Source of the DNA: Jilunia laotingensis
Lineage (GTDB): Bacteria; Bacteroidota; Bacteroidia; Bacteroidales; Bacteroidaceae
Direction of reading: 5' to 3'
Length of the DNA: 64,000 bases
Assembly: GCF_014385165.1 (NCBI RefSeq)
Contig: NZ_JACRTF010000001.1
Location: 3,844,001-3,908,000 of the forward strand
Below, piece by piece: positions 35,510 through 44,942 of this stretch. Within the stretch, counting starts at the first letter, position 1. Each line of letters opens with the position of its first letter. The translations under genes and the position numbers were made by a program. Under the pieces are notes generated by a model. That model was not told the DNA's origin. It did not search any database and saw only the letters and a list, made by a program, of their open reading frames with translations.

Positions 35510-35935
35510 ATGAGACTAACAATTATAGAACAAGATGGAATCAGGATTACTCAGGAGCAACCCGATAATGTCGTTATTGAAATGAACGGTTCTTCCATCA
35601 CCTTGACGGAAGAGAATACGGAATTACTTCGGACTATGCTTTATGAGGCTTACCGCTCTAAACGCTGGAAGTGCAATCGTGCGGAGAAATCAGCAAAGAA
35701 CAAAGCTCTTTGGGCACTCGCTAAATCACAAGGTGGAAATACGCAGAAAACGTATAAGCGATTGAAAAAAGAGACAGAAACAATAATTGGTGATATTGAT
35801 TATTCAAACATCGAAATTGGCGAACTGGACTTCTCGAATGTTGGCATTGGCGATTTAAATATTGAGGATATTAAACTACCCGATATTGGAAACATTGAAT
35901 TACCTGATTATAGCTTTAAAGACTTGGGATTATGA
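35510..35935 (+). CDS. Hypothetical protein with repetitive acidic tail
   Basis: 141 aa from ATG at 35510 (MRLTIIEQDG). Residues 1-45 are strand-rich, 46-90 basic and helical (YRSKRWKCNRAEKSAKNKALW). The last 45 residues repeat an I-G-(D/E)-(I/L)-(D/N) theme (IGDIDYSNIEIGELDFSNVG then IGDLNIEDIKLPDIGNIELP), like a short pentapeptide or beta-solenoid. Its stop overlaps the next start by 4 nt (ATGA), beginning the coupled tail operon. Confidence 0.6.
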   Translation: MRLTIIEQDGIRITQEQPDNVVIEMNGSSITLTEENTELLRTMLYEAYRSKRWKCNRAEKSAKNKALWALAKSQGGNTQKTYKRLKKETETIIGDIDYSNIEIGELDFSNVGIGDLNIEDIKLPDIGNIELPDYSFKDLGL

Positions 35936-36291
35936 AAAATAGTATTTTGAGCCTACCGAATGAAACCATAGGTAGCGTTTTAAGAGAATTATATGCACCG
36001 TATGAAAAGAACTTGCGTAATATGTTCAATGATTCAAATACGGAATTTTCAATTACCCCAAAGCAGGTTGTTGAAGCGTTTCGTTCTCATGGATTGGAAG
36101 AATATGCAATTCAGTTCTATGTTGCTTTTTATGGCTTCTTTTTAGGCATTAGAAATAAAAAAGCCAGTGAAACGTACCAAGAAGTTAAAAGTCTGATTGC
36201 AGCTTATCGCATGGCCGATGAATTAGGAGTTAATGTTTCGGAGATTGATCCGGAAAAAGCATTAGAGTATTATAAAAACAAGAAATCATGA
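35932..36291 (+). CDS. Hypothetical protein of the tail operon
   Basis: 119 aa, all-helical in appearance (SVLRELYAPYEKNLRNMF, ITPKQVVEAFRSHGLEEYAIQFYVAFYGFFLG, YQEVKSLIAAYRMADELGV). Overlaps both neighbours by 4 nt. The place, two to three genes before the tape measure, is that of tail-tube or chaperone-associated genes; no family was recognised. Confidence 0.6.
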   Translation: MKNSILSLPNETIGSVLRELYAPYEKNLRNMFNDSNTEFSITPKQVVEAFRSHGLEEYAIQFYVAFYGFFLGIRNKKASETYQEVKSLIAAYRMADELGVNVSEIDPEKALEYYKNKKS

Positions 36292-36635
36292 ATCATAGAA
36301 TAATCAGATTAGCAGGCAGAAGCTATGTAATATCAGGCTTCACTCCATCAACAGCAAAGAGAGTAATAACAACGCTCAGAGGATTAAACGTACAGGAATT
36401 GAAAGATATTCCTGATGCAGTCCCGGTTATGGCAAATGCCATTTCAATAGCTATTACGGGAAGTGGTATTTTAAGCCGATTTAAAGCGATATTCATTCGC
36501 AGGCAACTGATCAATCATGCGAAAGTAGAAAATCTGCTGGAGGCAACGGAAACGGTCATAGGGATGATCCCAGCCGATGAGTTTTACACAGTATCTTCAA
36601 TTACCAACCAATTTAAAAAAGCAATCGTAAAATGA
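36288..36635 (+). CDS. Hypothetical protein, tail assembly chaperone candidate
   Basis: 115 aa, mostly helical and basic (RVITTLRGLNVQELKDIPDAV, AIFIRRQLINHAKVENLLEATETV). Coupled by ATGA overlaps to the genes on either side. In siphophages the two small genes just before the tape measure encode tail assembly chaperones; this is the first of that pair by position. Confidence 0.55.
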   Translation: MNHRIIRLAGRSYVISGFTPSTAKRVITTLRGLNVQELKDIPDAVPVMANAISIAITGSGILSRFKAIFIRRQLINHAKVENLLEATETVIGMIPADEFYTVSSITNQFKKAIVK

Positions 36636-37255
36636 GTAACAATGCAGCGAAAGTAGTAGCAGATTCTTTGTTAAGAACGTACTACAAGGAAGTGAAGTTA
36701 GGTAAGTTCACATACAAAATTTACCAACCGACAATTAAAGACCTCTTAAATATTCTCGGTGATTCTCAGGTAAGTATCAATGAAGGTATGAAACGCATGG
36801 GATTGATAGCGCAAATGCCGGAACACATAGAAGAGTGTGCCCGTGCAATCTCTTATGCTGTTTCTGTTAATAAGCCGGAAGTTTATCGTAAGATGGCATA
36901 TCAATATATCACCCATTACGCCACGATGGAACAGATAGTAAATGCTTTCGTTGTATTATCCGGTGTGATTAACGGGAAAGAACTGTTTGATAGCGTGAAA
37001 ATGGATAAATTTCGCTCAAAGAATGGGACAGCAGAAACAATAGGTGCAAATTCAATCTTTGGTGCAATGGGTTCGTTAATGGATAGTCTACATTTGACAT
37101 ACAAAGAAGTGTTTGAAACGATTCCTTACCCTTGTCTATTGATGATGAACGCTGATAAGTTGCGAGTATTGGGGGCTGGAGAAGATAAATTGGTAGAAGT
37201 ATCAACGGAGGAATTTTTCAGAATGAGAGCAGAAAGGAGGGGTAACAATGGCTGA
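36632..37255 (+). CDS. Hypothetical protein, tail assembly chaperone candidate
   Basis: 207 aa. It starts with a strand segment (KLGKFTYKIYQPTIKDLLNIL), followed by helices, and ends with MRAERRGNNG. The start KFTYKIYQPTIKDLLNIL resembles the N-terminal region of phage tail chaperones/tail proteins in Bacteroidetes. It overlaps the tape measure start by 8 nt, where the second chaperone is expected. No slippery heptamer for a frameshift was obvious at the end. Confidence 0.6.
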   Translation: MSNNAAKVVADSLLRTYYKEVKLGKFTYKIYQPTIKDLLNILGDSQVSINEGMKRMGLIAQMPEHIEECARAISYAVSVNKPEVYRKMAYQYITHYATMEQIVNAFVVLSGVINGKELFDSVKMDKFRSKNGTAETIGANSIFGAMGSLMDSLHLTYKEVFETIPYPCLLMMNADKLRVLGAGEDKLVEVSTEEFFRMRAERRGNNG

Positions 37256-40200
37256 TTTATGGTTTAAGATTCGGGCTGATGTAACAGAACTTGATAAAGC
37301 CTACAAAAGGCTTGCTGAGATTGAAAAATTGGCTACTAATTTTAATGCAAAATTATCAAAATCAGAACCGGGCGGCAAAGCTTTTAAGGAGATTAGCAAA
37401 CAACTTGCCTCATTAGAAAAGCAATACGAGCAGACTTTAAAGAAAATAGCTTCACTTGAAACTGCTAACCAAAACCATACTCAAAAAGAAACAGAGAACC
37501 AACGTATCATATCACAGGCTATAAAAGAGGCTGTTTCTTCTGAAAAATTGAAACAAGAAACTTCAAAAGCATCTATTCAAAACTCAAAAGCGCAAATAGA
37601 AGCTATAAAATTAGAGTTGGAGGAATTGAAGAAGAAGCGAGCATTTGATAATGATGCAAAGAAACGGGCTGTATCGGAAGAAGAAGTTACAAAAATCCTG
37701 AATACTCAGGTAAAATCTATCCGGCAGGCAGAAGAACAAAACAAACGTTTGCGTATAGCTGTGAAGAATGTAGTCGGAGAAGATAAGGAAGCCAATCAAA
37801 TACGTGCTACTATGAATAACCGAATACAGAAAAACACAGAGTTCATAAAGCGCAATACAGATGCTTTTGTTCGTCAAAAAATGACAATCGAACAATATAA
37901 GCAGGAAATAAAACAGGCTTTTACTGAACTTCAAAAAGGCGGTAATACCATGAACAATGTGAAGTCCATAGCGAATGGGCTTTCCGGTGTGCTGAAAACA
38001 AAAGTATCTGGCGGATTATCCAGTGTAAGAGATGGCGTAAGCACTATGATAAAGGGTTTTGTCGGTGCGCAAGCTGTTATCAGTGGTTTTCAAAAGATGG
38101 TAGATGCCATAAAGTCTGGGGTTCATTCTATTGTTGATTTTGAAGCAGCAAATTCAAAGTTGGCAGCTATTTTAGGAGAAACGAAAACCAATATAAACGA
38201 ATTGGTTTATGATGCTAAAAGGCTGGGTGCGACAACACGATATACTGCATCCGAAGCAACAGCCCTTCAAATCGAATTGGCTAAATTGGGATTTTCGAAA
38301 AAAGAAATATTGGATAGTACGGAATACGTTTTGAAATTTGCACAAGCTACAGGGGCAGAACTACCGGAAGCGGCAGCGTTAGCAGGTGCGTCTATTAGAA
38401 TGTTTGGTGCTACAACACAAGAAACTGAAAAATATGTCGCTTCAATGGCTGTAGCTACAACGAAAAGTGCATTGTCTTTTTCTTACCTTCAAACTGCAAT
38501 GCCTATAGTCGGTCCGGTTGCCAAAGCTTTTAATTTCACCATAGAAGACACTTTGGCTTTACTTGGAAAATTGGCTGATGCAGGGTTTGATGCTTCGATG
38601 TCTGCTACTGCAACAAGAAATATCATATTGAATTTAGCGGATGCCAACGGAAAGTTAGCTAAGGAGTTAGGCGGTAATGTAAAAACACTCCCTGAAATGG
38701 TTGAGGGATTAGTAAAGTTGAGAGATAAGGGAATAGATCTTGCCTCAACATTAGAACTAACTGATAAACGTAGTGTAGCAGCATTTAACGCTTTCCTTTC
38801 CGGTGCTGAGAAGATAAATACCCTACGAGATGCGGTTACCAACGTGGAAGGCGATTTAACCACTATGGCAAATACCATGACTGATAATGTACAAGGGGCT
38901 GTTTTGGGGCTTTCTTCTGCATGGGAGGCGTTTATGCTTTCATTTATGAACTCAACCGGACCGGCTAAAGAGGTAATAGATTTCTTTGCAAGGGGGTTGC
39001 GGAATATTGCCAAAGAGTTGGCTTCACCAGATGAACGCCAAAGTATGCAGAACTCTGAATCAATCAGCTTGCAAAAACAGCAGATGCAAGAATTTGGAGT
39101 TATTGACGAAAATCTGAAAAGATTACGGGCACTTTATGATGAAAAAATAGCTACTGGAATGGATGCAAATCAGGCAGAGATAGAAGCCAAAGAAGAATAT
39201 CTCCAGTCTTACCGGAAAGAGTTAGAAAAAGAAAATAAGCTCTATGAAGATTTGCAAAAAGAGAAACAGGCAACACAGGACAAATATCAGAACGCTTCAT
39301 TCTGGAAACAAGCATTATTCTTAGAGAAGACAAATCACCAATACGAAAAACAGATTGATTTGCAAGTTAGTGGTATGGCTCAGTTAAAAGGGAGCATGTT
39401 TAAAAATGAATCTGTAATTGATGCGGTTCAAAACACACAACTTGCACCCCAAAAAACAAAAACGTACACTGTTAAGCCGGAATTTAAAGTTTCTGATTAC
39501 GTAGATGCGTATCAGCACGTCAAAGAAATACAGAAGGCGGCTCAATCAATAAAAGATGCTGTTATAAAATCAGAAATAGACATTCAGCAACAACAAATAG
39601 ATTTAGACGAAGAAGGTTCTAAAAAGCAACTGGCACAAATCCGCCTCAACTATGATAAACGCTATCAGGAGATTCTAAAGGAAGAACGGGACTTGCTTCA
39701 AAAGCTACAGGATGAGGAGCGCAAGCAATGGGAAAAAGAAAATCCAGACTTCAAAAAGAAAAACATACAGTTTACCACTTCGATAACTTCCTTGTCACCC
39801 GAAGACAGGGCGCGATTTGGCAAGGAATATTCCCTAGCTTATCAAAAACAGGAAAAGGACACTCAATCACTGCTTAACAACCTTCTTGCTAAATACCGTG
39901 ACTATGACGCACAAAGAACGGAGATAGAACGGTTGGGAAATGCGGACATAGTAGCTTTACAGGCACAACGTACCGATGCCAATGCGAAAGAAATAGACCG
40001 GGCCATAAAGGTAGCTCAGGACAAAATCAAAGAAGGTATTCAACAAATCAACAATACACAAGCGGAAGCGGCTACCAAAGATAATGATTTCTTTAAATTG
40101 CTATTCGGTGATGTTTCCTCTATGTCTTTCGGTGCGTTGCAAAACCTAATATCACAAGCTAAACAATTACGTGAATATCTTTCCGGTAATGGTGATGGAA

Positions 40201-42005
40201 AAGGGATAACTTTCATTTCCCCTGAACAGTTGAAAACTATTGAGAAAAGCCCGGCAGAACTTGATAAATTAAAGAAAGCACTCGATAAATTATTGGGGAC
40301 AAACAAAGAAGGCAGTAATAACAAATGGGAAGGTATTTTTAAAACATTCAAAAAAGGTTTCGCAGATCTCAAAGGCGCAAAAGGTTTTAAAGAGATAGCC
40401 GGTGCAATCGGTACAATAAGCGGTGCTTCATCTGAGGCGGCAGGTGAACTATCTAAAATGTTCGATGAGATGGGAAACACAGCGGTTGCAGACGCTTTGA
40501 GTGGTATGCAACAGGTTATGAGTGCTGTTTCCAATATCGGGGAAGGGTTTGCAAAAGGTGATTTAGTCGGTGGTATTGCGGCAGCGGTAGGTGAAGCTGC
40601 TAATTTTATCGGGCAGGCTTTTGCCGCCAATGCTCGACACAAAGCCGCACTGAAAGAGATTATGAACGAAGCCATAGCCCAACAAAGAGAGTACAATATT
40701 CTTTTGATGCAGCAGAACTTAGAATATGAGAAAGCTACTACTATTTTCGGTACTGATGCCTACGGAAAGGCAGCGAATGCCGTAAAGGTTATGAAAGAAG
40801 CCGTAGAGGATTTGAAAGAAGAATTAGCCGGAACAACAGAACAGAAGAAATCGCAGTCTAAAGATGCTTTGTTTAAAAAAATCTTCGGTGTTTCCAATCC
40901 ACAAGCGGAACTCAAAAAGGCTTATGCCGGACTTGCCAACATTGAAATAAAGACCGGGCACAAGAAGACCGGGTTATTTGGTTGGGGCAAAGGGAAAGAT
41001 ATTTATTCCTCTATACTTGATGTGTACCCTCAGTTGGTGGATGCTAACGGGAAGTTTGATAAGAGTTTGGCAGAAACAATCATCAACACCCGTACAATGT
41101 CCGATGAAAGTAAAGCCGCCCTACAAAACATGATAGATTTGGCACAACAAGCGGAAGATGCCTATAATGAACTCAACGATTACTTTACTGATATTTTCGG
41201 GGAATTGGGTAGTTCAATGTCGGATGCGCTTGTAGATGCTTTCAAAAATGGGACAGATGCGGCACAAGCCTTTACAGATTCCGTTTCCGATATGCTGGAA
41301 ACACTGGCTAAGCAGATGGTTTACTCCGTTACACTCGCTCCTTTGATGGAAAAGGCTCAAAGTCAAATGATAGAAGTAATGCAGAACACCGGGTTATCAG
41401 ATGAACAGAAGTTCAACAAGTGGACGGAGGTTCTTAATAACCTTGTAGACGATGCAGTAAACCAACAGGGGTTAGCTAACCGTTTGTTGGAGGAATACCA
41501 GCAGGCGGCTAAAGACAAAGGTTTTGATATATTTGGTTCTGATAGTTCAACGTCCCAATCATCAACAAAGAAAGGGTTTGCAACCTCTTCACAAGATTCT
41601 ATTGATGAACTGAACGGAAGGTTTACGGCCGGGCAAATCGCATGGGAGGAAACGAAAAATCAGGCAATAGAACAGACCGCCTTACTATCTTCCATCAATG
41701 AAAAGATGTCAGCAGTTTGCATAACGCCAAACGTGCCCGAACCGCAATTTAATCTTATAAACACTCTGGCCGTTGATAAGACAAGCAATCCGACAATAGA
41801 TTTAAGTGGTGTTGTAACTAAATTAGAAGGGGTAATAACCAGCGTTACTACTTTGGGAGGCATTGTGAATGAAATGAGAAATACTCAGGCTGCAGGATGG
41901 GGAGATATTAGTGAAATGACTGATAATGTCGGTAAAATAGCCAAAGCCAACCCGGAAGTAGTGAGTTCTTTGAAAGAAATAAAAGATAATTCTAAAAAAT
42001 GGTAG
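37248..42005 (+). CDS. Phage tail tape measure protein
   Basis: 1,585 aa, intact. Residues 1-230 are long coiled coils; about 290-600 hold the TP901/TIGR01760 tape-measure core (YDAKRLGATTRYTASEATAL, LAGASIRMFGATTQETEKYV, LADAGFDASMSATATRNIIL). A further coiled coil (about 610-970) and hydrophobic glycine/alanine-rich helices (about 1040-1140) follow, then a C-terminal part with HK-like repeats. Tape measures set siphophage tail length; at about 0.15 nm per residue this one would measure roughly 240 nm (inference). It anchors the tail operon and shows no decay. Confidence 0.93.
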   Translation: MADLWFKIRADVTELDKAYKRLAEIEKLATNFNAKLSKSEPGGKAFKEISKQLASLEKQYEQTLKKIASLETANQNHTQKETENQRIISQAIKEAVSSEKLKQETSKASIQNSKAQIEAIKLELEELKKKRAFDNDAKKRAVSEEEVTKILNTQVKSIRQAEEQNKRLRIAVKNVVGEDKEANQIRATMNNRIQKNTEFIKRNTDAFVRQKMTIEQYKQEIKQAFTELQKGGNTMNNVKSIANGLSGVLKTKVSGGLSSVRDGVSTMIKGFVGAQAVISGFQKMVDAIKSGVHSIVDFEAANSKLAAILGETKTNINELVYDAKRLGATTRYTASEATALQIELAKLGFSKKEILDSTEYVLKFAQATGAELPEAAALAGASIRMFGATTQETEKYVASMAVATTKSALSFSYLQTAMPIVGPVAKAFNFTIEDTLALLGKLADAGFDASMSATATRNIILNLADANGKLAKELGGNVKTLPEMVEGLVKLRDKGIDLASTLELTDKRSVAAFNAFLSGAEKINTLRDAVTNVEGDLTTMANTMTDNVQGAVLGLSSAWEAFMLSFMNSTGPAKEVIDFFARGLRNIAKELASPDERQSMQNSESISLQKQQMQEFGVIDENLKRLRALYDEKIATGMDANQAEIEAKEEYLQSYRKELEKENKLYEDLQKEKQATQDKYQNASFWKQALFLEKTNHQYEKQIDLQVSGMAQLKGSMFKNESVIDAVQNTQLAPQKTKTYTVKPEFKVSDYVDAYQHVKEIQKAAQSIKDAVIKSEIDIQQQQIDLDEEGSKKQLAQIRLNYDKRYQEILKEERDLLQKLQDEERKQWEKENPDFKKKNIQFTTSITSLSPEDRARFGKEYSLAYQKQEKDTQSLLNNLLAKYRDYDAQRTEIERLGNADIVALQAQRTDANAKEIDRAIKVAQDKIKEGIQQINNTQAEAATKDNDFFKLLFGDVSSMSFGALQNLISQAKQLREYLSGNGDGKGITFISPEQLKTIEKSPAELDKLKKALDKLLGTNKEGSNNKWEGIFKTFKKGFADLKGAKGFKEIAGAIGTISGASSEAAGELSKMFDEMGNTAVADALSGMQQVMSAVSNIGEGFAKGDLVGGIAAAVGEAANFIGQAFAANARHKAALKEIMNEAIAQQREYNILLMQQNLEYEKATTIFGTDAYGKAANAVKVMKEAVEDLKEELAGTTEQKKSQSKDALFKKIFGVSNPQAELKKAYAGLANIEIKTGHKKTGLFGWGKGKDIYSSILDVYPQLVDANGKFDKSLAETIINTRTMSDESKAALQNMIDLAQQAEDAYNELNDYFTDIFGELGSSMSDALVDAFKNGTDAAQAFTDSVSDMLETLAKQMVYSVTLAPLMEKAQSQMIEVMQNTGLSDEQKFNKWTEVLNNLVDDAVNQQGLANRLLEEYQQAAKDKGFDIFGSDSSTSQSSTKKGFATSSQDSIDELNGRFTAGQIAWEETKNQAIEQTALLSSINEKMSAVCITPNVPEPQFNLINTLAVDKTSNPTIDLSGVVTKLEGVITSVTTLGGIVNEMRNTQAAGWGDISEMTDNVGKIAKANPEVVSSLKEIKDNSKKW

Positions 42006-42006
42006 G

Positions 42007-42423
42007 ATGAAAAACGAATTAATAATTAACGGAAAGGATGCCTTTGAAACATGGGGTGTCAATATGGGAGACGGGTTTCTTGAAAGTTTGTATTCACCCG
42101 CTCCGATGAAAGGGGTAATTGAAAATAAATCCCGTTTGGAACATGGCAAGCGTGTCATATTCAATAATCCGAAAAAAGATGAAAGAGAATTAACGCTTGT
42201 ATTTATCCTGATGGGAGATAGTCAAAAAGACTACATAGATAAATATAAAGCGTTTATTACTGAGATTTCAGCAGGAGATATAGCTATTAAAGTTCCTGCT
42301 TTGGGTGAAGAAGTTTACCATGTCTATTATTTACGCTCTACCACTTTCGCTTGGAATATTGATCGTACTTTTTCAAAGATAGCCTTGAAAGTATGCGAGC
42401 CGAACCCGTTCAATAGAACATGA
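42007..42423 (+). CDS. Distal tail protein-like
   Basis: 138 aa beginning one base after the tape measure stop. The sequence (NELIINGKDAFETWGVNMGDGFLESL then RVIFNNPKKDERELTLVFIL, DYIDKYKAFITEI) resembles the N-terminal domain of distal tail proteins that connect tail tube and tip. Position directly after the tape measure is the normal one for Dit. It is shorter than two-domain Dit proteins. Overlaps the next gene by 4 nt. Confidence 0.68.
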   Translation: MKNELIINGKDAFETWGVNMGDGFLESLYSPAPMKGVIENKSRLEHGKRVIFNNPKKDERELTLVFILMGDSQKDYIDKYKAFITEISAGDIAIKVPALGEEVYHVYYLRSTTFAWNIDRTFSKIALKVCEPNPFNRT

Positions 42424-42818
42424 ACATAGAAGCTAAATTAACCGGACTGGATGAGTTGAAAGGGCTTATTCAGTCCAATGTAAAAGATGCCATAGTAGAA
42501 GCTGGAGAAGAAGCGGTACAGGTGCAAAAAAGAGAATCTGATTATTTGAACCACACTTTCAATTTGCGCAACGCTCCGGGCTATGCTGTTACCATTGATG
42601 GCAAGGAAGTTGCCCGTAATGTCCCGGCTGATGGTGAGCATGGAGAAGCTGAGGCAAAGACTAACAAGACGCTGGATAAAGCCGAAAAGTCCGGCACAGG
42701 TCTTATTATAGCCGATGGCATGTCTTATGCGAGTTTCGTTTCAAGCAAGGGTTATGATGTACTTGATTCCGGGCTACTTCATGCAGATAAGGTACTGAAT
42801 CAAAAGACAGGGAAATAA
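42420..42818 (+). CDS. HK97 gp10-like / minor structural protein
   Basis: 132 aa. The start IEAKLTGLDELKGLIQSNVKDAIVEAGEEAVQVQKRE looks like the HK97 gp10 family of head-tail connector proteins, in which a G-L-D-E-L motif opens a helical N-terminus. Finding it after the distal tail gene is unusual, because gp10 normally lies before the tail tube. It is the last gene of the structural block; no tail fibre, baseplate or lysis gene follows. Confidence 0.5.
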   Translation: MNIEAKLTGLDELKGLIQSNVKDAIVEAGEEAVQVQKRESDYLNHTFNLRNAPGYAVTIDGKEVARNVPADGEHGEAEAKTNKTLDKAEKSGTGLIIADGMSYASFVSSKGYDVLDSGLLHADKVLNQKTGK

Positions 42819-42855
42819 CTTTTTTCATGAATATAGCAAAATAGTTATGTTTTTA

Positions 42856-42887
42856 TTTGGTAGTTTATAGCAAAAACGCTATATTTG
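42856..42887 (+). promoter_or_regulatory. Promoter and operator of hicAB
   Basis: TTTG (42856-42859), 20 nt, TATATTTG (42880-42887). A dyad TATAGC-aaaaac-GCTATA (42866-42883) overlaps the space up to the -7 box and is a natural binding site for the HicB DNA-binding domain. Confidence 0.7.
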
Positions 42888-42917
42888 TATCGTCTTAAAC
42901 AAACGGTCTTTTAAATT

Positions 42918-43100
42918 ATGAAGTACAATCAGTTTTTTGCGGAACTTACCGCAGCAGGTTGTTACGTTCTCAGGCATGGGGCTGAACATGATATTTGGTA
43001 CAGTCCTAAAACGGGAAACAAGTTTGCTTTGTCAAGGCATGGCAAACAAGAAGTACCGAAAGGCATGGAACGTAAAGCAAGAAAGGTTCTGGGGGTGTAA
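42918..43100 (+). CDS. hicA: HicA family mRNA interferase toxin
   Basis: 60 aa, full length for the family. The double-stranded-RNA-binding-like fold is recognisable: FFAELTAAGCYVLRHGAEHDIWYSP with the catalytic His in GAEHDIW, then FALSRHGKQEVPKGMERKARKVLG. HicA cuts mRNA until held by HicB. It is the first gene after a dedicated promoter, toxin before antitoxin as usual for hicAB. Confidence 0.88.
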   Translation: MKYNQFFAELTAAGCYVLRHGAEHDIWYSPKTGNKFALSRHGKQEVPKGMERKARKVLGV

Positions 43101-43189
43101 TACCCCCTACCTTTTCACTTCTTTACTGAAAGACTGTAAATGTTGAGGCAATGGGGTACGGTATATTGCCGTACTCCTATTTTAAAGCA

Positions 43190-43591
43190 ATGGATATGAA
43201 AGTAACTGTTATCATGGAAAAGGCAAGCGATGGGTATTACTCATGCTTTGTTGAGGAAGATTTACCCAGTTTTGGTTTGGCTGGATATGGCGATACGGCA
43301 GAAGCCGCCAAAGAGGATATGATGAAAGCGTATGAAGAAATAAAGGAAATGCAGAAAGCAGAAGGTAAGGAAGTGCCGAAGTTGGAGTTTACTTACAAAT
43401 ACGATATGCAATCTTTCTTCAACTATTTCTCATTCCTAAATGTTACTAAGGTGGCAGAGTTGGCAGGTATTAACGCTTCATTGATGCGGCAATACACTTC
43501 CGGTGTGACAGCAGCCGGGCAAAAGCAATACGATAAGATACGGGTAGCGGTGGAGAAAATTTCAAAGGAGCTTTCCGCAGCTACTTTCTAA
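43190..43591 (+). CDS. hicB: HicB family antitoxin with C-terminal HTH
   Basis: 133 aa from ATG at 43190 (MDMKVTVIMEKASDG); MKVTV at 43196 is an alternative, and an upstream in-frame ATG at 43151 is unlikely. Residues 1-60 are the HicB partial RNase H fold (DGYYSCFVEEDLPSFGLAGYGDTAEAAKEDM). The C-terminal half contains an XRE-like HTH (NVTKVAELAGINASLMRQYTSG), which should bind the dyad at 42866-42883. It neutralises HicA and represses the operon. A terminator follows 44 nt after the stop. Confidence 0.88.
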   Translation: MDMKVTVIMEKASDGYYSCFVEEDLPSFGLAGYGDTAEAAKEDMMKAYEEIKEMQKAEGKEVPKLEFTYKYDMQSFFNYFSFLNVTKVAELAGINASLMRQYTSGVTAAGQKQYDKIRVAVEKISKELSAATF

Positions 43592-43634
43592 AGATAGTGT
43601 ACCGCTGTGAAGCGAGACCGGTTTAAGACAAAGA

Positions 43635-43668
43635 AAAGCCCGTTCCGGTGATTATTGGGACGGGCTTT
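43635..43668 (+). terminator. Terminator after hicB
   Basis: AAAGCCCGT (43635-43643) pairs with ACGGGCTTT (43660-43668). With genes converging from the right, it may act in both directions. Confidence 0.8.
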
Positions 43669-43672
43669 ATAA

Positions 43673-44011
43673 TTATTTCATTTTTAGGATTCGATTTACC
43701 GGATTGATAACAGTATCTTTTTTATTCCGGTTCTCATATTCCAATTTCATTTTCTCAAAGTCAAAATCACTCATTAAGCCTTTATCATGCAATTCCGCAG
43801 CATCTTTCATCTTTTGTATTAGGGTGGCTTCTAATTGCTGTTTTCTGTATTCTATATCGGATAGCTTTTCACAGCATAGCACCCAGATAAGACCTATTAG
43901 AGGGCTAAGTATCAAAGAGCATAACAATGAGTAAAAAAAGCCACAAGTACGCTTTCCACCTTCCGAAGCAACACCGATAGAAAAGATGATCCATAAGAAA
44001 AAATATATCAT
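43673..44011 (-). CDS. Membrane protein with SHOCT-like C-terminus
   Basis: 112 aa. Two membrane helices near the N-terminus (MIYFFLWIIFSIGVA and FYSLLCSLILSPLIGLIWVLCC) are followed by a helical region and a SHOCT-like motif (DAAELHDKGLMSDFDFEKMKLE). SHOCT domains occur as short C-terminal oligomerisation tags. It is the last gene of the leftward operon, 64 nt after the PIN gene, so it may be expressed in lysogeny with it. Confidence 0.7.
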   Translation of the reverse strand: MIYFFLWIIFSIGVASEGGKRTCGFFYSLLCSLILSPLIGLIWVLCCEKLSDIEYRKQQLEATLIQKMKDAAELHDKGLMSDFDFEKMKLEYENRNKKDTVINPVNRILKMK

Positions 44012-44075
44012 AGTATTTGATTTTGATGTTTATTACTAATGCACAAACGTACTTACAAATATTCAAAATACAAAA

Positions 44076-44915
44076 TTAAGTTGTATAAAGATACTCTTCG
44101 CATCCTGCCTCTTTGATTAAATCAATCCATTTTCGGTCTTTAGTCCAATATTTATCTCCCCTTCTCACATAAGCTAATATAAACAAGTCATTTAGGTCAT
44201 TTTCCTTCCAAACTGTTGAACCTGTTTCTAACTTCTTATAAAACAAATCCATGACACAAACTAGTAGCTCATAGTTCCGGAAAGGTAGTTTCTTTAAATT
44301 ATATTTGCCATTTGTTGCCTGTTTCGCAAGAAAATTAAGATAGTCTATAATAATTGGTAAAGAATATGCTTTCCTATGTTTTCCTTTATTCTTAATTTTA
44401 GATTTGCATCTCAAAGCAAGTTCATCCATTGATTCCTTAATATCTTTTAATCCTTGTTTCTCATCTAAGATATATTTGTGAAAGTCGTTTTTTTTGTCAT
44501 TTGCAATTATTGCTCCTTTTGCAATACGTGAGGAATCCTTTAATAAACTACAAATTTCTTGTATAGTATTAGGCTTGAACTTCTTTTTATTACATGACTT
44601 TATTAAGTAGCGTAAAGGCTGTTCAAAAATCATATTCTTTTGTGCTTCAAGCATTTTTCTACAAGCATTACGCACTTTTAAAGGATTGCTTATTAATCGA
44701 CCTGTATGGCAAAGTTCCCATAATGTTACATAAGTTGGAGCTAATTGCTTTTTCAGTTCCCCAAATAAATATTCGTTATCTCCCAAATAATACCAAATAT
44801 TAGTATCTGCAACTATTCTTGGTACAAAAGATGCTTTGCGTTTCTTTTTTCTTCTTCGATGCAACTCCTTTTTATGGCGTGTCCATTCTTTATGGTTTTC
44901 TCTGATTCTTTTCAT
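44076..44915 (-). CDS. PIN-domain nuclease candidate in the lysogeny operon
   Basis: 279 aa. The N-terminal 28 residues are very basic (RHKKELHRRRKKKRKA). A PIN-like active site follows: Asp37 in PRIVADTNIWYYLG, Glu67 in VTLWELCHTGR, and Asp240/Asp243 plus Asp260 near the end (NDLNDLFILAYVRRGDKYWTKDR). Between residues 70 and 238 lies a long helical insert, making it about twice the size of VapC toxins. It probably cuts RNA. No VapB-type antitoxin is adjacent; instead a single-pass membrane protein gene is directly upstream (27 nt). Function as an anti-phage effector is an inference from context. Confidence 0.75.
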   Translation of the reverse strand: MKRIRENHKEWTRHKKELHRRRKKKRKASFVPRIVADTNIWYYLGDNEYLFGELKKQLAPTYVTLWELCHTGRLISNPLKVRNACRKMLEAQKNMIFEQPLRYLIKSCNKKKFKPNTIQEICSLLKDSSRIAKGAIIANDKKNDFHKYILDEKQGLKDIKESMDELALRCKSKIKNKGKHRKAYSLPIIIDYLNFLAKQATNGKYNLKKLPFRNYELLVCVMDLFYKKLETGSTVWKENDLNDLFILAYVRRGDKYWTKDRKWIDLIKEAGCEEYLYTT

Positions 44916-44942
44916 AAAAGCTCATTATTATTTACGAGATGT

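Noticed and set aside
38489..39013. Leftward open frame of 174 codons inside the tape measure gene
   Set aside because: Shadow frame opposite a long intact coding sequence; no ribosome site or domain.
40040..40696. Leftward open frame of 218 codons inside the tape measure gene
   Set aside because: Same reason: it mirrors Ala/Lys-rich codons of the tape measure.
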